Of a stretch of DNA of 61,341 nucleotides, positions 8,582 to 16,692 are shown one piece after another. Location: the NCBI RefSeq assembly GCF_907165215.1, contig NZ_CAJRAY010000036.1, forward strand, positions 1-61,341, written 5' to 3'. The notes under the pieces are model-generated. The model was not told where the DNA came from. It saw nothing but the letters and a program-made list of their open reading frames with translations, and ran no database searches. Position 1 is the stretch's first letter. Each line of letters begins with the position of its first letter. A program made the position numbers and the translations under genes. Origin of the DNA: Thermobacillus xylanilyticus (GTDB lineage: Bacteria > Bacillota > Bacilli > Paenibacillales > Paenibacillaceae).

Positions 8582-9241
8582 CTACAGGTTCAAATCCGGC
8601 CGCTTGTTCGTCACCAGATAGACAACCGATTCGCCGATGTTCGTCGCATGGTCGGCGATCCGCTCGAGGTAGCGGCCGACGAAGCTGAGCAGCATCGCCT
8701 GCGACGAGTCTCGCGCGCTGGCCGGCCGCAGGGCGAACAATTCCTGCAGTACGCTGCTGTAGATGGCGTCGACCGCATCGTCGTCGCGGGCCATTTTGTA
8801 CGCGAGGTCGACATTCTCCTGCAGGAACGACCGGATCGATTCCCGGGTCATCGTCTGCACGAGCTCCGCCATCTTCGGCAGATCGACCAGCGGCTTGATC
8901 AGTTCCCGGCCTTCCAGACGCAGCACAGCCTTGGCGATGTCGACCGCGAGATCCCCCATCCGCTCCAGATCGTTCGAAATGCGGAAGGCGACGAGAATGC
9001 GCCGCAGATCCTTGGCGACCGGCTGCTGCGTCGCGATCAGCCGCGTGCCGAGCTCGACGATCCGCTCCTCCAGCCGGTTGAGTTCGGGATCTTCCGCCAC
9101 CACCTTCCGGGCGCCGTCTCCGTCGATCGCCTGCAGCGCCCGCATCGACGCTTCGATCGCCTTCTCCACGCGCCCGCCCATCTCGACCAGCAATTGCTTC
9201 AGCTCGTTCAACCCTTCATCGAACTCTACACGCCTGATCAC
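8582..9241 (-). CDS. phoU: Phosphate transport accessory regulator PhoU
   Basis: PhoU modulates the Pst transporter and the PhoR kinase. The 219-residue product consists of two tandem three-helix bundles with the metal-binding E/DxxxD pattern (for example NDLERMGDLAVDIAK in the first half and GRYLERIADHATNIGE in the second), as expected for the family. It starts at a GTG 3-4 nt after GGAGGACAAA. It is the last gene of the pst operon, 34 bp after pstB. The length is normal. Confidence 0.96.
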   Translation of the reverse strand: MIRRVEFDEGLNELKQLLVEMGGRVEKAIEASMRALQAIDGDGARKVVAEDPELNRLEERIVELGTRLIATQQPVAKDLRRILVAFRISNDLERMGDLAVDIAKAVLRLEGRELIKPLVDLPKMAELVQTMTRESIRSFLQENVDLAYKMARDDDAVDAIYSSVLQELFALRPASARDSSQAMLLSFVGRYLERIADHATNIGESVVYLVTNKRPDLNL

Positions 9242-9275
9242 TTTGTCCTCCGGCTCCTCTCCGCATGCCGGTCCG

Positions 9276-10082
9276 TCAGCCGAACCGGCCGCTGATATAG
9301 TCTTCCGTCCGGCTGTCGGACGGACCCGCGAATAACTGCTCCGTATCCGCGCTTTCGACGACTTCGCCGTTCAGGAAGAAGACGGTCTGATTCGAGACGC
9401 GCGCCGCCTGGTGCATGTTGTGCGTCACCATCACGATCGTATAGCGGTCCTTGAGCTGCTGCACCAGTTCCTCGATCTTCAGCGTCGAGATCGGGTCCAG
9501 CGCGGACGTGGCTTCGTCCATGAGCAGAATGTCCGGCTCGACCGCGAGCGCCCGGGCGATGCAGAGCCGCTGCTGCTGGCCGCCCGAGAGGCTGAGCGCG
9601 GACCGCTTCAGATGATCCTTCACTTCGTCCCAGAGCGCGGCGGCTTTCAGGCTCGACTCGACGATCTCGTCCAGGCGGCTTTTCTTCCGGATGCCGTGAA
9701 GCCGCGGGCCGTAGGCGACGTTGTCGTAGATCGATTTCGGGAACGGGTTCGGCTGCTGGAACACCATGCCGACCTTCTTGCGCAGCGTCTCGACATCGAC
9801 TTCCGGCGAATAGATATCCGTCCCGGCGATCGCGATCCGCCCTTCGATCCGCGTGCCCGGAATGAGGTCGTTCATCCGGTTGAGCGAGCGGAGCAGGGTC
9901 GACTTGCCGCAGCCGGACGGACCGATGAAGGCGGTGACCGCCCGCTCCGGGATGTCAAGCGATACGTTCTTCAGCGCGTGGAAATCGCCGTAGTACAGAT
10001 TGAGCCGGTCGATCTCGATCAGCGTCCGCGCCGTCCGGGCCGGCGTAGCGGCGGATGCGGGCATTGGCATGGAAATGGACAT
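9276..10082 (-). CDS. pstB: Phosphate ABC transporter ATP-binding protein PstB
   Basis: PstB is the ATPase of the high-affinity phosphate importer PstSCAB. Walker [10 protein letters not shown] is at residues 54-62, the signature [15 protein letters not shown] and Walker [14 protein letters not shown] follow in the usual order, and the H-loop [10 protein letters not shown] is present. The short N-terminal extension (about 20 residues, Met/Ala/Thr-rich) is not part of the fold. GGAGGA lies 7 nt before the ATG. It is 18 bp downstream of pstA in the operon. Confidence 0.97.
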   Translation of the reverse strand: MSISMPMPASAATPARTARTLIEIDRLNLYYGDFHALKNVSLDIPERAVTAFIGPSGCGKSTLLRSLNRMNDLIPGTRIEGRIAIAGTDIYSPEVDVETLRKKVGMVFQQPNPFPKSIYDNVAYGPRLHGIRKKSRLDEIVESSLKAAALWDEVKDHLKRSALSLSGGQQQRLCIARALAVEPDILLMDEATSALDPISTLKIEELVQQLKDRYTIVMVTHNMHQAARVSNQTVFFLNGEVVESADTEQLFAGPSDSRTEDYISGRFG

Positions 10083-10100
10083 GGGCTTTCCTCCGGATCG

Positions 10101-10976
10101 TCAGGATATCTTCGAGAACTTGTTCCGCAGCAGAATCGCCGCGAAGTTCATGAGCAGCAGCATGGCGAGCAGCACGATGATGCCGGCGGCGGCCAGTTCG
10201 TGGAACTCGGGCTGCGGCCTCGACAGCCAGTTGTAGATCTGGATCGGCATGACGGTGAACTGATCCAGCATGTGCTTCGGCAGAAACGCGACGTAGGTGA
10301 GCGCGCCAATCATGATGAGCGGCGCGGTCTCGCCGATCGCGCGCGACATCGCGAGGATGACGCCCGTCAGAATGCCGGGCAGCGCCGACGGCAGCACCGC
10401 CCGCGACACCGTCTGCCACCGGTTCGCGCCGAGGGCGTAGGAGGCGTCGCGGCGCGACTTCGGCACGGCGCGGAGCGCTTCTTGCGCGGAGACGATGATG
10501 ATCGGCAGCACAAGAATCGTCATCGTGAGCGCGCCGGCGAGCAGGCTCCGCTGCAGCATGAGCAAGCGGACGAACAGGGTCAGGCCGAGAATGCCGTAGA
10601 CGATCGACGGGACGCCCGCCAGCGTGCTGATGTTGAGCTGGATCAGCCGGGTGAACCGGTTCTTTCCCGCGTATTCCTCCAGCCAGATGGCGGCGCCGAC
10701 GCCGAGGACGAAACTGATCGGCAGCATGATGCAAAGCATGTACATCGAACCGACGATGGCGGACTTCATGCCGGCGCGTTCGGCGCGGCGGGACGGAAAG
10801 TTCTCGAACAGCCCGGGCTGCAGCCTGCTGATCCCGTCGATGATGATGTCGATCAGGAGCGCGCACAGGGCGATGACGCCGACGGACGTCGCCGCGGCGA
10901 ACAGCAGATGGAGGCAAAAATCGATTTTCCGGCGGCGGGCGATCTGATGGCGGTTTCCGCCTTGCAGCAGGTTCAT
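10101..10976 (-). CDS. pstA: Phosphate ABC transporter permease PstA
   Basis: An inner-membrane permease subunit of the phosphate importer with about six membrane segments. It contains the typical loop IRPxA-like region AMSRAIGETAPLIMIGA that contacts PstB. The start is taken as the ATG at 10976, 10 nt after GGAGG; a TTG two codons upstream is also possible and would overlap the pstC stop. Length 291 residues, normal for PstA. Confidence 0.95.
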   Translation of the reverse strand: MNLLQGGNRHQIARRRKIDFCLHLLFAAATSVGVIALCALLIDIIIDGISRLQPGLFENFPSRRAERAGMKSAIVGSMYMLCIMLPISFVLGVGAAIWLEEYAGKNRFTRLIQLNISTLAGVPSIVYGILGLTLFVRLLMLQRSLLAGALTMTILVLPIIIVSAQEALRAVPKSRRDASYALGANRWQTVSRAVLPSALPGILTGVILAMSRAIGETAPLIMIGALTYVAFLPKHMLDQFTVMPIQIYNWLSRPQPEFHELAAAGIIVLLAMLLLMNFAAILLRNKFSKIS

Positions 10977-10978
10977 GA

Positions 10979-11953
10979 TCAATACTCCTCCCGGAATTTC
11001 CTGGCGACATATTGCGCAATACTATTCAGCAGGAACGTGATAATGAACAGCGCCATCCCGACAGCGAAAATGCTGCCGTATTCAATCGACCCGCGCTGTG
11101 TGTCGCCCAGGCTGACCTGCACGATATAAGCCGTCATCGTCTGGATGCTTTCGAGCGGATTGAAAGTCAGATTCGGCGTCGCGCCCGCCGCCACCGTCAC
11201 GATCATCGTCTCGCCGACCGCCCGGGAGAACGCGAGCACGAACGAGGCGACGATGCCCGACAACGCGGCGGGCAGCACGATCTTCAGCGCCGACTCGAAC
11301 TTCGTGGCGCCGAGCGCGTATGCGCCGTCGCGCAGGCTCTTCGGCACGGCGTTCATCGCGTCCTCGCTGAGCGACGTCACCATCGGGATGATCATGATCC
11401 CGACGACGATGCCGGCGCTCAAGGCGTTGAAAATCCCGGTCTCCGGAAAAATCGCCCGCACGATCGGCGTCATGAAGCTGAGGGCGAAATAACCGTAGAC
11501 GATCGTCGGAACGCCCGCGAGCACTTCCAGAATCGGCTTGATGATGTTCCGCACCCTGCGCGGCGCATATTCGCTGAGATATACCGCGCTGGCAAGCCCG
11601 ATCGGCATCGCGACGACGCAGGCGATGATCGTAATGAGCAGCGTGCCGGCGAGCAGCGGCAAAATGCCGAACGCCCGCGGCTCGAACAGCGGCGACCACC
11701 GCGTGCCGGTCAGAAATTCAACAATCGGGACTTCGCGGAAAAACAGCACCGTCTCCGACACCAGCGTATAGACGATGCCGACGGTCGTGATGATCGAAAC
11801 CGAAGCGCACAGCATAAGCAGCACGGGCATCAGCCGGTTCATGACGGATTTGCGTTCGTTCTTGAATGAATAGGCGCCGGCGGCGCGGACGGTCTCCGGC
11901 GTCTGCTTCAGCGGTTCGACGGCCCCGCCGGTCTGCAGCCACTCGCCGTTCAT
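10979..11953 (-). CDS. pstC: Phosphate ABC transporter permease PstC
   Basis: The second membrane subunit of the phosphate importer, 324 residues, with an N-terminal cytoplasmic extension of about 35 residues and then six membrane segments. The coupling-helix region is AFSRAVGETMIVTVAAG. GGGAGGGG is located 9 nt before the ATG. It lies between pstS and pstA; a terminator-like hairpin separates it from pstS, which would give more PstS than permease. Confidence 0.96.
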   Translation of the reverse strand: MNGEWLQTGGAVEPLKQTPETVRAAGAYSFKNERKSVMNRLMPVLLMLCASVSIITTVGIVYTLVSETVLFFREVPIVEFLTGTRWSPLFEPRAFGILPLLAGTLLITIIACVVAMPIGLASAVYLSEYAPRRVRNIIKPILEVLAGVPTIVYGYFALSFMTPIVRAIFPETGIFNALSAGIVVGIMIIPMVTSLSEDAMNAVPKSLRDGAYALGATKFESALKIVLPAALSGIVASFVLAFSRAVGETMIVTVAAGATPNLTFNPLESIQTMTAYIVQVSLGDTQRGSIEYGSIFAVGMALFIITFLLNSIAQYVARKFREEY

Positions 11954-12000
11954 GCGGCGACCCCTCCCTGTCTTAACGATTCGTTAACAATTGCGCCGAG

Positions 12001-12031
12001 AAAAATGTGATGCCGTGAAGCGACATCACAT
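12001..12031 (-). terminator. Attenuating terminator between pstS and pstC
   Basis: On the minus strand the perfect 8-bp arms ATGTGATG (12024-12031) and CATCACAT (12005-12012) are followed at once by a run of five T. It lies in the 112-bp gap downstream of pstS. Partial termination here would favour the binding protein over the membrane subunits, a common arrangement in ABC importer operons. Confidence 0.75.
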
Positions 12032-12065
12032 GATTCTCCCGGTATTCGGCGAGCAGACGCATCCG

Positions 12066-13124
12066 TCAGACTTTGATCTTGGCCGCTTCTTCCGCGTATT
12101 TCTCGTCCGGCAGCGGGACATAGCCGACTTCCTTCGCCATGCCGCCGATGTTCTCGATGTAGAAGCGGACGAAATCTTTCACTTCCGGACGTTCTTCCAG
12201 CGCCTTGTTGCTGACGTAGATGTACAGCGGGCGGGACAGCGGCGAGTAGGAGCCGTCCTTGATCGTGTCGAGCGTCGGCTCGATCGGACCGTTGCCGCCG
12301 TCGATCGGCACGACTTTCAGTTTGTCGGTGTTCTCTTCATAGTAGGCGAAGCCGAAGTAGCCGATGCCGCCTTTGTTGCCGGCGACGCCTTGCACCAGCG
12401 TGTTGTCGTCTTCGCTGAAGCTGATCTGGCCGTCGCTCCGGATGCCCGCTTTTTCCAGGATGACTTCGTTGAAGTAGTCGTAGGTGCCGGAATCGGCGCC
12501 CGGCGAGAACATTTTGATTTCCTCCGCCGGCCAGCCTTCGCGGACGTCCGCCCAGGTCTTCACCGTGCTGCCTTGGGCGAAGATTTTGTTCAGTTCTTCC
12601 ACCGTCAGATAGTCGACCCAATCGTTGTCCTTGCTGACGACGACCGACAGACCGTCATACGCCACGCTCAGTTCCGTGTACGCGATGCCGGCTTCGCTGC
12701 ACGCTTGCGCTTCCGAGTCCTTGATCGGCCGGGATGCGTCGGCAATCGGGATTTCGCCGGCGCAGAACCGCTCGAAGCCGCCGCCCGTTCCGGATACGCC
12801 GACCGTCACGCGGACATCCGGCTGCTCCGCTGCGTATTCTTCTGCCGCGGCTTCCGTCAACGGATAGACCGTGCTGGAACCGTCAATTTCGATCGAACCG
12901 GACAATTTCTGCGCCGCGGATTCCGCCCCGCCGTTGTTTTGTCCGCCGTTCGATTCATTCGCCGGCGCATTGGTCGACTGGTTCGCATTGTTTGAACCCC
13001 CGGCCCCGCTCGTCGTACCCCCGTTGCTCTCATTGCTCTCGCCGCTTCCGCTTCCGCATGCCGCCGCGAATACCATCACGGCCGCGATGAGCAGCGGCAG
13101 GAAGCCCTTGCGCATCTTCGACAT
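12066..13124 (-). CDS. pstS: Phosphate-binding lipoprotein PstS
   Basis: PstS captures phosphate outside the membrane for the PstCAB importer. The N terminus is a lipoprotein signal (basic start, hydrophobic core, lipobox VFAAACGS with the modified Cys near residue 23), followed by a Gly/Ser/Asn-rich linker to about residue 75. The mature domain has the phosphate-binding signature IEIDGSSTVYPLTEAAAEEY, and further SGTGGGFERFCAGEIPIADAS and SGTYDYFNEV. AAGGAG lies 10 nt before the ATG. It is the first gene of the pst operon and is preceded by a Pho box. Confidence 0.97.
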   Translation of the reverse strand: MSKMRKGFLPLLIAAVMVFAAACGSGSGESNESNGGTTSGAGGSNNANQSTNAPANESNGGQNNGGAESAAQKLSGSIEIDGSSTVYPLTEAAAEEYAAEQPDVRVTVGVSGTGGGFERFCAGEIPIADASRPIKDSEAQACSEAGIAYTELSVAYDGLSVVVSKDNDWVDYLTVEELNKIFAQGSTVKTWADVREGWPAEEIKMFSPGADSGTYDYFNEVILEKAGIRSDGQISFSEDDNTLVQGVAGNKGGIGYFGFAYYEENTDKLKVVPIDGGNGPIEPTLDTIKDGSYSPLSRPLYIYVSNKALEERPEVKDFVRFYIENIGGMAKEVGYVPLPDEKYAEEAAKIKV

Positions 13125-13187
13125 TCTCGGACCACTCCTTGTACATTGTCTGTATGATGGCTTTCACCGACCATGCTACCGGGCAAG

Positions 13188-13226
13188 TGTTAATTCGAAA
13201 CGCCGACTTTGTAAAATGTGTGTTAA
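13188..13226 (-). promoter_or_regulatory. Pho box upstream of pstS
   Basis: On the minus strand TTAACA (13221-13226), TTTACA (13210-13215) and TTAACA (13188-13193) are spaced by 11 and 22 bp, the 11-bp periodic direct-repeat arrangement recognised by PhoP in Bacillus relatives; the fourth position is degenerate (GGCGTT). The box ends about 64 bp before the pstS start codon. The likely regulator is the PhoP encoded at 36033-36749. Confidence 0.75.
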
Positions 13227-13251
13227 AACTGAGATCAAAATTTGATGAAAC

Positions 13252-13279
13252 AAAAACCGATGACGGCTTGCGTCATCGG
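13252..13279 (-). terminator. Intrinsic terminator with CCGATGACG stem
   Basis: Perfect 9-bp arms CCGATGACG and CGTCATCGG (13257-13279) are followed on the minus strand by TTTTTGTTT. It terminates the gene that ends at 13326. The same arms recur at 15163-15185. Confidence 0.8.
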
Positions 13280-13325
13280 TATATCGAGTTTATCCGCTAG
13301 TCAAAGAGCTTCTCTCCGTCCTTGC

Positions 13326-13889
13326 TTAGGTGTTCTCCTTGAACGTCACAAACACTTGCAAGTGGACACCTTTGCCTTCTGAAATCGCGTCCGTACCCTG
13401 GATCCCCAGAAAACTCAACTTTTCCCGCCATTCATCGCGTTCTTCATCCGGAAATCTGTCGGCGTATATATTGAAAATATAGGCCAATACCGCCGCATGG
13501 ATCTCCGTCTTTCCTTGCGACATTCGGATCCATTCCTTGGGCAGTACGATTTTGGTGTCTGTGCTTTCGATTTCCTGATTCGAGAAATTAAGCACCAGCG
13601 ATTTTCCGTCATTGACCACTTCGGCAATTTTGCTTTTGTTGTCCCATCTGATCTCACTGACCCGTGAAGCAAACAGGTCCCTGATGGGAATGTACGCTCC
13701 TTCGCAGGTGAACTCCTCCAACGTATTTCCTTGACCGATCTTCAATGAGGTGTAGGGTCTTTCCGGAGAACTGGCATTTTTGGCCCTGTCCAGCAAGGTT
13801 TCTCCCTCAATGGCCGCATCTGAAACGAAAGTTCCTGTAAGAAGCAGCAAAATAGTCAACACACATGAGAGCATGAGTTTCTTTTTCAC
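13326..13889 (-). CDS. Secreted protein of unknown function (stalk-domain-like)
   Basis: A 187-residue protein with a clear Sec signal peptide (basic KKK, hydrophobic core, cleavage probably after SDA at about residue 25). The mature part has alternating short strands around IPIRDLFASRVSEIRWDNKSKIAEVVNDGKSL, which resembles the copper-amine-oxidase-N-terminal 'stalk' domain often found in Paenibacillus exported proteins; this is an inference and the similarity is weak. Translation starts at a GTG with GTGAGGTG upstream, overlapping a small inverted repeat (13904-13919). It is 40 bp downstream of the chemoreceptor-like gene and probably cotranscribed with it. Confidence 0.7.
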   Translation of the reverse strand: MKKKLMLSCVLTILLLLTGTFVSDAAIEGETLLDRAKNASSPERPYTSLKIGQGNTLEEFTCEGAYIPIRDLFASRVSEIRWDNKSKIAEVVNDGKSLVLNFSNQEIESTDTKIVLPKEWIRMSQGKTEIHAAVLAYIFNIYADRFPDEERDEWREKLSFLGIQGTDAISEGKGVHLQVFVTFKENT

Positions 13890-13929
13890 GCAAATTCACA
13901 CCTCACATCTCCAGATGTGGTAGATTTTT

Positions 13930-15099
13930 TTATTTAGACGCTGCCACAGCGGAATTCGTTTCGCCAGGCCGACCAATCTCATCGGAACTGCGGAACCCGT
14001 CTGCCAGCTCGCGGATTTCCGCCGCCACTCGTCCGGCCATCTCGCAGGCAGCCTGCGCCTTCGCGTTGATCTCCCGGGCCGTGCCGTGATTGTCCGCCGC
14101 CGCGGCGAAGATCCGCTCGAATGCTTCGCCCGCCCGTCCGATCGCCGATCGGCTGCTCTCGGATACGCGGATGCCCGCCATGAATTGCTCCGCCGTCTCC
14201 TGCACGGAAGCGCGGATGGCGCCGATCATCTCCGCGATTTCGCCGGCCGACCGCTTCGTCTCTGCGGCGAGCATCCGGATCTCGTCCGCCACGACGCCGA
14301 ATCCGCGGCCGTGCTCGCCCGCCCGGGCCGCTTCGATCGACGCGTTCACGGCGAGCAGATTGCACTGGTCGGCCAGCCGCTTGATCAGCGCGCTCACGCT
14401 GTCGATCGCTTCCGCCCTCTGCTGAAGCTCGGCGATCCGTTCCTGCTGAACGGCCATCCGTTCGGCCAATGCGTCGAACGCCCGGTCGGCGTCGACCAGC
14501 GCTTCTCTGCCCGTCCGGGTAAGTTCCGACATCGATTGCGACAGCGCTTCGCCGTGCATGCCCGCCTGTTGCACTTTGGTTACGGCGCCGTCGATGTCCG
14601 CCATCAGCCTTTCCATCCGGCGGATGATCCGCTGCTTCGCAACAGCGGCCTGCTGCTGATGCAGCTTCGACAGGCCGAGCAGATCGGCGACGGTCAGGAT
14701 GCCGGCCAGCCTCGCTCCGTCAACGACAATGACACAGTCATACAAGGTGGATTCCGCGCGGCCGAGCGTCAGGTCCAGCAGTTCCTGCAGCGGCATCGCC
14801 GCATCGGCGACGATCGGGCGGTCGTCCATCAACCGCGAAATCGGCTTGTCGCTGTACAGGCTGGCGCCGAACCGGCTGCCAAGCCTCCGGATCAGCTTGT
14901 CCCGCATGACCAGCCCGCAAGGCACGCGCTCATCCTCGCACACAACGATGCATTCCGAATCGGCATGCCGCTCGAACAGGCGCATGACCTGTTCGCATGT
15001 CATCTGCGGATCGGCGACGACGGCACATCGGATGAATGCTCTCAGATCGATCGCATGCCCCGCGTCCGCGTCAAGTTTTTGGTCCATCATGGTCAACAC
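13930..15099 (-). CDS. Soluble chemoreceptor-like protein with two CBS domains
   Basis: A 389-residue cytoplasmic protein. Residues about 15-145 form a pair of CBS motifs (for example [66 protein letters not shown]), which usually bind adenine nucleotides. The C-terminal half is a methyl-accepting signalling domain with the conserved tip [20 protein letters not shown]. There is no membrane segment. The start is a GTG 7 nt after AGGGGGA; the frame is open for 17 more codons but without a ribosome-binding site. Likely role: coupling nucleotide or energy state to chemotaxis or a similar kinase pathway. No CheA or CheW gene lies nearby. Confidence 0.85.
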   Translation of the reverse strand: MLTMMDQKLDADAGHAIDLRAFIRCAVVADPQMTCEQVMRLFERHADSECIVVCEDERVPCGLVMRDKLIRRLGSRFGASLYSDKPISRLMDDRPIVADAAMPLQELLDLTLGRAESTLYDCVIVVDGARLAGILTVADLLGLSKLHQQQAAVAKQRIIRRMERLMADIDGAVTKVQQAGMHGEALSQSMSELTRTGREALVDADRAFDALAERMAVQQERIAELQQRAEAIDSVSALIKRLADQCNLLAVNASIEAARAGEHGRGFGVVADEIRMLAAETKRSAGEIAEMIGAIRASVQETAEQFMAGIRVSESSRSAIGRAGEAFERIFAAAADNHGTAREINAKAQAACEMAGRVAAEIRELADGFRSSDEIGRPGETNSAVAASK

Positions 15100-15162
15100 C
15101 GTGGTTCCCCCTTTTTCTTTCCGGGATTTCCCAAGGCCCAGCATAGCCAAACAAAATTAAAT

Positions 15163-15185
15163 CCGATGACGCGATTCGTCATCGG
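15163..15185. repeat. Second CCGATGACG inverted repeat
   Basis: Arms CCGATGACG and CGTCATCGG with a 5-nt spacer, identical in both arms to the terminator at 13257-13279. Here it lies between divergent genes and is not followed by a T-run on either strand, so it may be an operator or a terminator remnant. Confidence 0.7.
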
Positions 15186-15320
15186 AATGTAAAAGGTCGG
15201 TCCGGAGCGACGGCAAAAAAATCGTTATTAAATGTTGGAAAAAAGAAGGATTTGTCGCGCGCTCTGGCGAAATATGTTAATCCATTCATACATGACGTAT
15301 TGAGTGCAAGGAGCGTCAAG

Positions 15321-15977
15321 ATGGACGTCCAGGATGTTTTGCTCTTTCTCTTCTTCTCGTCGCTCGAATGGCTGGCCTTGATGGTTCTTACGTTTGCCAT
15401 ATTCAAGTTTCAGCTCCCGGGGTATTGGGGAAGGCTGTTGTTGTCATCTTTCATGCTTTCGTTGCTGTCTTATATGGTATTGATTGAATTGAAGCTGGGC
15501 GTGGTTGCTTCGCTCATTCAAGTGCCCATCATATTCATCTGTTTTTGGCAGTTTTTCAGAATTCCGGTGTTTTATGCCGGACTGATGGTCGTTAACGGCT
15601 ATGTCTCGTACATTCTGATTCAAGCCATCATCATTTCCGTGTTCCAATTAACCGGCATCGTCATTGCACCCAACGTTCCGGAAGGTTTTATCGTCCAAAT
15701 TCTTACTTCATGCATCGCTTTTCTGTTAGCATGGCTGCTAATTCGAACAAACTGGGGATTCACATTTGTGCCTGACACGGATCGCGTAAAAGTGAAGTGG
15801 ACGAAACTCAATGTTCGGCTGCTGGTCATGAGCATTGCGGGATATGCCGTTCTGGCAACTTGCAGCTATCTGTTCTTTTCTGGATATACCCCGGTGCTGG
15901 TCCTGATTCTTGGCACCGTAGTATTTGGTTTTCTCCAATATCTGGTGTTCAAGAGGGAGTATAACGAACATGGTTGA
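15321..15977 (+). CDS. Polytopic membrane protein of agr-like locus (kinase-less receptor candidate)
   Basis: A 218-residue protein with about seven hydrophobic segments (roughly residues 6-27, 38-56, 60-80, 83-110, 121-143, 168-189, 191-211) and short loops. There is no histidine kinase or other catalytic domain; it stops shortly after the last membrane segment (FKREYNEHG). Position and topology are those of the sensor half of AgrC, but the kinase half is missing. AAGGAG lies 9 nt before the ATG. The stop overlaps the agrB start by 8 nt, so translation is coupled. Inference: peptide receptor or peptide-handling protein for the AgrD product. It could also be an immunity or transport protein. 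Confidence 0.65.
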   Translation: MDVQDVLLFLFFSSLEWLALMVLTFAIFKFQLPGYWGRLLLSSFMLSLLSYMVLIELKLGVVASLIQVPIIFICFWQFFRIPVFYAGLMVVNGYVSYILIQAIIISVFQLTGIVIAPNVPEGFIVQILTSCIAFLLAWLLIRTNWGFTFVPDTDRVKVKWTKLNVRLLVMSIAGYAVLATCSYLFFSGYTPVLVLILGTVVFGFLQYLVFKREYNEHG

Positions 15978-16500
15978 ATCATTAGCCGAAAGGTTGGCCG
16001 TCAGGATCAAAAAGGCCAACCCGAGCCAGACTGCAAGTGTTCCCGTCATGAAATTCGCCCTCATCATCGTCATCAACTTCTTGATCCCGGCGGTTTCATC
16101 GCTGATTTTTGGCGCCTTGACGGGGAAATGGACCGAGACGCTGACGGCTATGGGCTTTTTCATCGCGCTGCGAATGGCATCGGGCGGGTACCATTTTGAA
16201 ACACCGCTGCCTTGCATGCTGGCGAGCTTCTCGATTATCGCCATTCCTCCACACATCGCATTGACCGAAACCTGGACGCAGCTCCTGACAGCCGCAGCAT
16301 TGATCCTGACAGCTTGGCTCGCTCCCGCGAACATGAAAGGCTACAATACGATGCCCGAGAAATACTACCCGTTGCTCAAGCTGGCATCCGTACTGATTGT
16401 TTCCGCCAACTTCCTACTCCTTTCGGGAACAGCAGCCATCGTGCTGGCTGTTCAAGGCATTACCTTGTTAATTCACAACAAGGAGGTGACCCCGACATGA
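15970..16500 (+). CDS. agrB: AgrB-type peptide-processing membrane protease
   Basis: AgrB cuts the AgrD precursor at its C terminus and forms the cyclic (thio)lactone, in the membrane. This 176-residue protein has the AgrB catalytic pair in the motif GGYHFETPLPC: His75 and Cys82, seven residues apart as in staphylococcal AgrB. About four to five membrane segments surround it. The ATG lies inside the end of the preceding gene and its own stop overlaps the agrD start (ATGA). The close overlaps show a single operon with the membrane protein and the pro-peptide. Confidence 0.92.
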   Translation: MVESLAERLAVRIKKANPSQTASVPVMKFALIIVINFLIPAVSSLIFGALTGKWTETLTAMGFFIALRMASGGYHFETPLPCMLASFSIIAIPPHIALTETWTQLLTAAALILTAWLAPANMKGYNTMPEKYYPLLKLASVLIVSANFLLLSGTAAIVLAVQGITLLIHNKEVTPT

Positions 16501-16616
16501 AGCAAATCACGGCCAAGCTGCTGTCCGGCATGTTGAATGGAATCGCAGGCTTCTTCGTCAAAACGGCTTCACCCTTTATTTATCGTCCCGAGATCCCGGA
16601 AGAGCTGAAAAAGTAA
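16497..16616 (+). CDS. agrD: AgrD-type cyclic autoinducer pro-peptide (serine type)
   Basis: A 39-residue peptide. It has an amphipathic N-terminal leader (residues 1-22, KLLSGMLNGIAGFFV), a core and the conserved acidic tail RPEIPEELKK. The core has no cysteine; by position the ring would be Ser25-Pro-Phe-Ile-Tyr29, giving a five-residue lactone instead of the common thiolactone. Tail and spacing to the ring match other AgrD peptides. A perfect AAGGAGGTGA precedes the start, which overlaps the agrB stop. What the mature tail before Ser25 is (for example Lys-Thr-Ala) cannot be told. Confidence 0.9.
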   Translation: MKQITAKLLSGMLNGIAGFFVKTASPFIYRPEIPEELKK

Positions 16617-16628
16617 CCGCCGCGCATC

Positions 16629-16665
16629 AAGGGCTGCCGATGGGAGCTCACATCGGACAGCCCTT
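16629..16665. other. Stem-loop between agrD and the LytTR gene
   Basis: AAGGGCTG-CCGATG pairs with CATCGG-A-CAGCCCTT (14 bp with one bulged A, loop of 8). There is no T-run after it. It could be a processing or attenuation element that separates the pro-peptide message from the regulator message. Confidence 0.7.
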
Positions 16666-16692
16666 GGTCGCCGGTTATGGAGTTGAATTCCC

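Noticed and set aside
15225..15250. LytTR binding direct repeats upstream of the agr-like operon
   Set aside because: Two GTT-containing words are there (around 15223-15238) but spacing of about 10 bp and mismatches to the AgrA-type consensus make it too weak to list.
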